Positions 61,031-64,000 of a stretch of DNA of 64,000 bases are shown piece by piece. Origin of the DNA: an uncultured Fusobacterium sp. GTDB taxonomy: Bacteria > Fusobacteriota > Fusobacteriia > Fusobacteriales > Fusobacteriaceae. The position numbers were made by a program, and so were the translations under genes. The notes beneath the pieces are model-generated. The model searched no databases, had not been told where the DNA came from, and saw nothing but the letters and a program-made list of their open reading frames with translations. The stretch's first letter is position 1. Every line of letters starts with the position of its first letter. Location of the stretch: contig UQOH01000002.1 of assembly GCA_900542625.1 (NCBI GenBank), forward strand, positions 1-64,000, in the 5' to 3' direction.

Positions 61031-64000
61031 TTACTGCTCTTCTTTAACCTCTGCAGGTGCTACATTTCTGTATTCAACATATCCTGTTCCTGCTGGTATC
61101 TTCTTACCTATAATTACGTTTTCTTTCAGACCTTCTAAGTAGTCTTCTTTACCTTCTATTGCAGCATTTGAAAGAACTTTTGTTGTTTCTTGGAATGAAG
61201 CTGCTGAAATAAAGCTTTCTGTGTTAACAGCTGCTTTTGTAATACCTTGGATTACTGGTTCGTATTCAACAAGTTTCTTACCTTTAGCTTTTAATTCTTC
61301 ATTTTCAAGATCAACTATTCTCTTTTCAACTACTTCATCTTCTAATAATAAAGATGATCCAGAGTTAGTAATTCTTACTTTCTTGAACATCTGTTTAACT
61401 ATAATCTCAATGTGCTTATCGTTTACAGTAACTCCTTGATCTCTATACACTTGTTGTACTGACTCAAGTATAAACTGTTCTGCTGCTACAAGTCCTTTGA
61501 TGTTTAATACGTCAAATGGAGAAATAGCTCCTTCTGTAATTTTATCTCCGGATTTAATAAGCATACCATCTGTTACCACTAAGTGATCTCCTACAGAAAC
61601 TAAATATTCTCTGAATATATCAGGGTCTTTTTCATTTCTGATGATGATTACTCTCATACCTTTTCTCTTCTTAGCAGTAATTTCAACTTTACCGTCTATT
61701 TCTGTTAATAATGCTTTACCTTTAGGGTTTCTTGCCTCAAATAATTCTTGGACTCTTGGAAGACCTCCAGTGATGTCTTTTGTTCCTTCTCCTTCTTTTA
61801 TCAATTTAGCAAGAATTTGTCCTTTAGTTACTTTTTCCCCTTCTTTAACCATTAAGTAAGCTCCAAATGGAATTGGGTAACTTGCTTTTTGGTTACGATC
61901 TTTATCATAAATGATAAGTCTTGGGTTGGCATCTCCAGATTCTACTGGTTTTACTGCAAGATATTCAGTAACTCCGTATTTTTCATCATAGTTAGCTTTA
62001 ATATAGATTTCTTTGAATGCAACTGTTCCATCTTGGTCACAAATAATTGGCACATGGTATGGGTCAATATCTGCTAAGATGTGTCCAGCTTCTACTACTT
62101 CTCCCTCTTTTACTCTTAAGATAGCTCCTGAAGGAATTTCGTGGTCATAGTTACCAATAGAAATTTTAGCTGACTGACTTACTACTATTTCATCTTTTGT
62201 TTCTTCATTAATTAATATTTTTATATCTTTAAATTGAAGTTTACCGCTGACCTCTGCTTTTTTAGTTGTAGCAGATGCTGTTGCCATGGCAACTCCTCCA
62301 GTATGGAACGTTCTCATTGTAAGCTGTGTACCTGGTTCTCCGATTGATTGAGCTGCAATAACTCCAACTGCTTCCCCAAGTAATACTTCTTTGTGGTTTG
62401 AAAGGTCCATACCGTAACATTTCTTACATACTCCTTTTTCAAGGGCACAAGTAAGAGGTGTTCTGATTTTTACTTTCTTAATATCTAATTCTTCAATTTT
62501 CTTAATTAATTCTTTTCCGATTAGAGTATTTCTAGGAGCGATTACTTCTCCGTCAACTATTAAGTCTTCTGCTAATACTCTTCCGTTTATTCTTTCTGCT
62601 AATGTTTCGATTACGTTTCCGTCAGATACTAGTTCTGCAACTTCGATTCCTTCGTGTGTTCCGCAGTCTTCTGCATTAACTATAACTTCGTGAGAGATAT
62701 CAACAAGTCTTCTTGTTAAGTATCCTGAATCGGCAGTTCTTAGTGCTGTATCTGCCAGTCCTTTTCTAGCTCCGTGAGATGACATAAAGAACTCTAATAC
62801 TGTCAGTCCTTCACGGAAGTTGGCTTTAATAGGCACCTCGATGATTCTACCTCTTGTATCGGCCATGTTACCCCTCATGGCAGCAAGCTGTCTCATCTGT
62901 TGGATAGATCCTCTGGCTCCAGAGTTCGCCATCATGTATACTGGGTTGAATTCATCAAGTCCGTTCATCATTGCGTCTGTTACAGCTGCTGTTGCTTTTG
63001 ACCAAACAGCGATTGTTCTTCTGTATCTTTCCTCATTGATGATATGTCCTGCTTTATATTCTTCTTCTATTTGTAATACTTCTTTATCAGCATTTTCTAG
63101 AATTTCTTTTTTGCTTTCAGGAATTTCAAGGTCTTCTATACCAACTGATACTCCTGCAAATGTAGAGTAGTGGTATCCGAAGTTTTTAAGTTTATCTATA
63201 ATTTCAACTGCTTTTACGAATCCGAATTTCTCATATAACTCTCCTATTAATTTCTTAAGAGGTCCTTTACCATAAGTCATATGATAGTTTCTTATCTCTT
63301 CTGGAAGCAGTTCAGCAAATAGAATTCTTCCTGGAGTAGTAGTTACTGTTTCATTTTTAATTCTTACATTAATTATACTGTGAGTGTCCACAACTCCGTT
63401 TTGGTAAGCTGTTAAAACCTGCTCTTTATTAGAGAATAATTTTCCTTCTCCTTTACATCCGGCTCTGTCTTTAGTCATATAGAAACATCCCATAACCATG
63501 TCTTGTCCTGGAATAGCTATTGGCTGTCCGTTAGATGGAGAAATGATATTGTTAGGTGCTAACATTAGAAGTTTTGCTTCCATTATAGCTTCTGGTGATA
63601 ATACTAAGTGAACTGCCATTTGGTCCCCGTCAAAGTCAGCATTGAATGCAGAACATACTAATGGGTGAAGTCTGATAGCTTTTCCTTCGATTAACACTGG
63701 TTCAAAAGCCTGGATTGAAAGTCTGTGAAGAGTCGGAGCTCTGTTAAGTAATACTGGATGATCTTTAATTACATCTTCTATTACATCCCAAACTTTGTCA
63801 TCTGCTTCTTCAACTAATTTCTTAGCTGTTTTTATATTTGTTGCAAGTTCTCTTTTTACAAGTTCTCTCATGATAAATGGCTTGTAAAGCTCAAGAGCCA
63901 TTTTCTTAGGAATTCCGCATTGGTTCATTTTTAATGATGGACCAACAACGATAACTGATCTGGCAGAGTAGTCAACCCTTTTACCAAGAAGGTTTTGTCT
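61031..64000 (-). CDS. rpoC: RNA polymerase beta' subunit, 3' part (5' end outside window)
   Basis: The frame is open to the window edge, giving about 989 C-terminal residues of RpoC. It starts in [21 protein letters not shown], a block just before the active centre. The catalytic [12 protein letters not shown] lies at about 63630. The bridge and trigger region has [19 protein letters not shown] and TMRTFHTGG, and the second zinc site uses [19 protein letters not shown]. An apparent ATG at 63928 is internal. rpoB should lie just beyond 64000. Confidence 0.97.
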   Translation of the reverse strand, partial: RQNLLGKRVDYSARSVIVVGPSLKMNQCGIPKKMALELYKPFIMRELVKRELATNIKTAKKLVEEADDKVWDVIEDVIKDHPVLLNRAPTLHRLSIQAFEPVLIEGKAIRLHPLVCSAFNADFDGDQMAVHLVLSPEAIMEAKLLMLAPNNIISPSNGQPIAIPGQDMVMGCFYMTKDRAGCKGEGKLFSNKEQVLTAYQNGVVDTHSIINVRIKNETVTTTPGRILFAELLPEEIRNYHMTYGKGPLKKLIGELYEKFGFVKAVEIIDKLKNFGYHYSTFAGVSVGIEDLEIPESKKEILENADKEVLQIEEEYKAGHIINEERYRRTIAVWSKATAAVTDAMMNGLDEFNPVYMMANSGARGSIQQMRQLAAMRGNMADTRGRIIEVPIKANFREGLTVLEFFMSSHGARKGLADTALRTADSGYLTRRLVDISHEVIVNAEDCGTHEGIEVAELVSDGNVIETLAERINGRVLAEDLIVDGEVIAPRNTLIGKELIKKIEELDIKKVKIRTPLTCALEKGVCKKCYGMDLSNHKEVLLGEAVGVIAAQSIGEPGTQLTMRTFHTGGVAMATASATTKKAEVSGKLQFKDIKILINEETKDEIVVSQSAKISIGNYDHEIPSGAILRVKEGEVVEAGHILADIDPYHVPIICDQDGTVAFKEIYIKANYDEKYGVTEYLAVKPVESGDANPRLIIYDKDRNQKASYPIPFGAYLMVKEGEKVTKGQILAKLIKEGEGTKDITGGLPRVQELFEARNPKGKALLTEIDGKVEITAKKRKGMRVIIIRNEKDPDIFREYLVSVGDHLVVTDGMLIKSGDKITEGAISPFDVLNIKGLVAAEQFILESVQQVYRDQGVTVNDKHIEIIVKQMFKKVRITNSGSSLLLEDEVVEKRIVDLENEELKAKGKKLVEYEPVIQGITKAAVNTESFISAASFQETTKVLSNAAIEGKEDYLEGLKENVIIGKKIPAGTGYVEYRNVAPAEVKEEQ

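Noticed and set aside
61031..63928. Treating the ATG at 63928 as the start of rpoC
   Set aside because: The frame is open to 64000 and encodes conserved RpoC sequence before that methionine, so the gene is only truncated by the window.

Overview
The window is an AT-rich segment of a bacterial chromosome, most likely from Fusobacterium or a close relative (Fusobacteriaceae). The evidence is three FomA-type outer membrane barrel proteins with the lineage-typical leader (signal peptide, then KEVVPAVEEV, then a barrel ending in WTYTF or YTF), a class I hybrid-cluster protein, a K+-type membrane pyrophosphatase, heptose (LPS) synthesis, MORN-type repeats, and many polyA/T-rich intergenic terminators. 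No rRNA, tRNA, CRISPR array, transposase or prophage gene was found. Nearly all genes lie on the minus strand; the plus-strand exceptions are cstA, coaX and one unknown gene.

Layout: 1-6.7 kb holds yibE/F, an alkaline phosphatase, and a LytS/LytR-type two-component system divergent from a CstA-family (probably pyruvate/peptide) transporter. 6.8-29.7 kb is housekeeping: nfeD, nadE, rbgA and rsmI; then a long co-directional run from DUF445-ruvB-rrf2-rsmE-mtaB through rod-shape/cell-wall genes (LytR_C protein, mreD-like, mrdA), rnj, yhbY, dxs, an HD protein, tlyA and ctpA; then yigZ, a short comEC, a GPH sugar transporter and tmcAL. 29.8-40.5 kb holds coaX, a porin controlled by an adjacent MerR regulator, azlCD, trxA, hcp, tsaB-tsaE-rfaE2, a degenerate GIY-YIG-like protein, upp and rpmE. 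40.7-50.1 kb is an envelope operon (exported flavodoxin, MPG glycosylase, lipase, alpha-2-macroglobulin, pbpC). 50.1-56.1 kb is the accessory stretch: an Abi_2/HEPN gene with its own small structured RNA, two more porins and a MORN-repeat protein. 56.1-64 kb holds hppA, apbE, rpoZ, gmk, yicC and the 3' two thirds of rpoC.

The most notable signals are: (1) a compact RNA of about 78 nt, with its own promoter and terminator, directly upstream of an Abi_2 gene carrying R-x4-H (HEPN) motifs, the layout expected of an RNA-controlled abortive-infection or toxin-antitoxin unit; the module is bracketed by a short direct repeat and appears inserted at a porin terminator. (2) A dispersed family of 150-200 bp intergenic elements (five copies) whose outer arms differ between copies but stay self-complementary. 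(3) Two matching MerR-type operators in 19-bp-spacer promoters, one for merR and one, overlapping the merR stop codon, for the porin downstream. (4) A catalytically degenerate GIY-YIG-like protein next to one of the repeat elements. All assignments come from reading the sequence; no searches or folding calculations were run.
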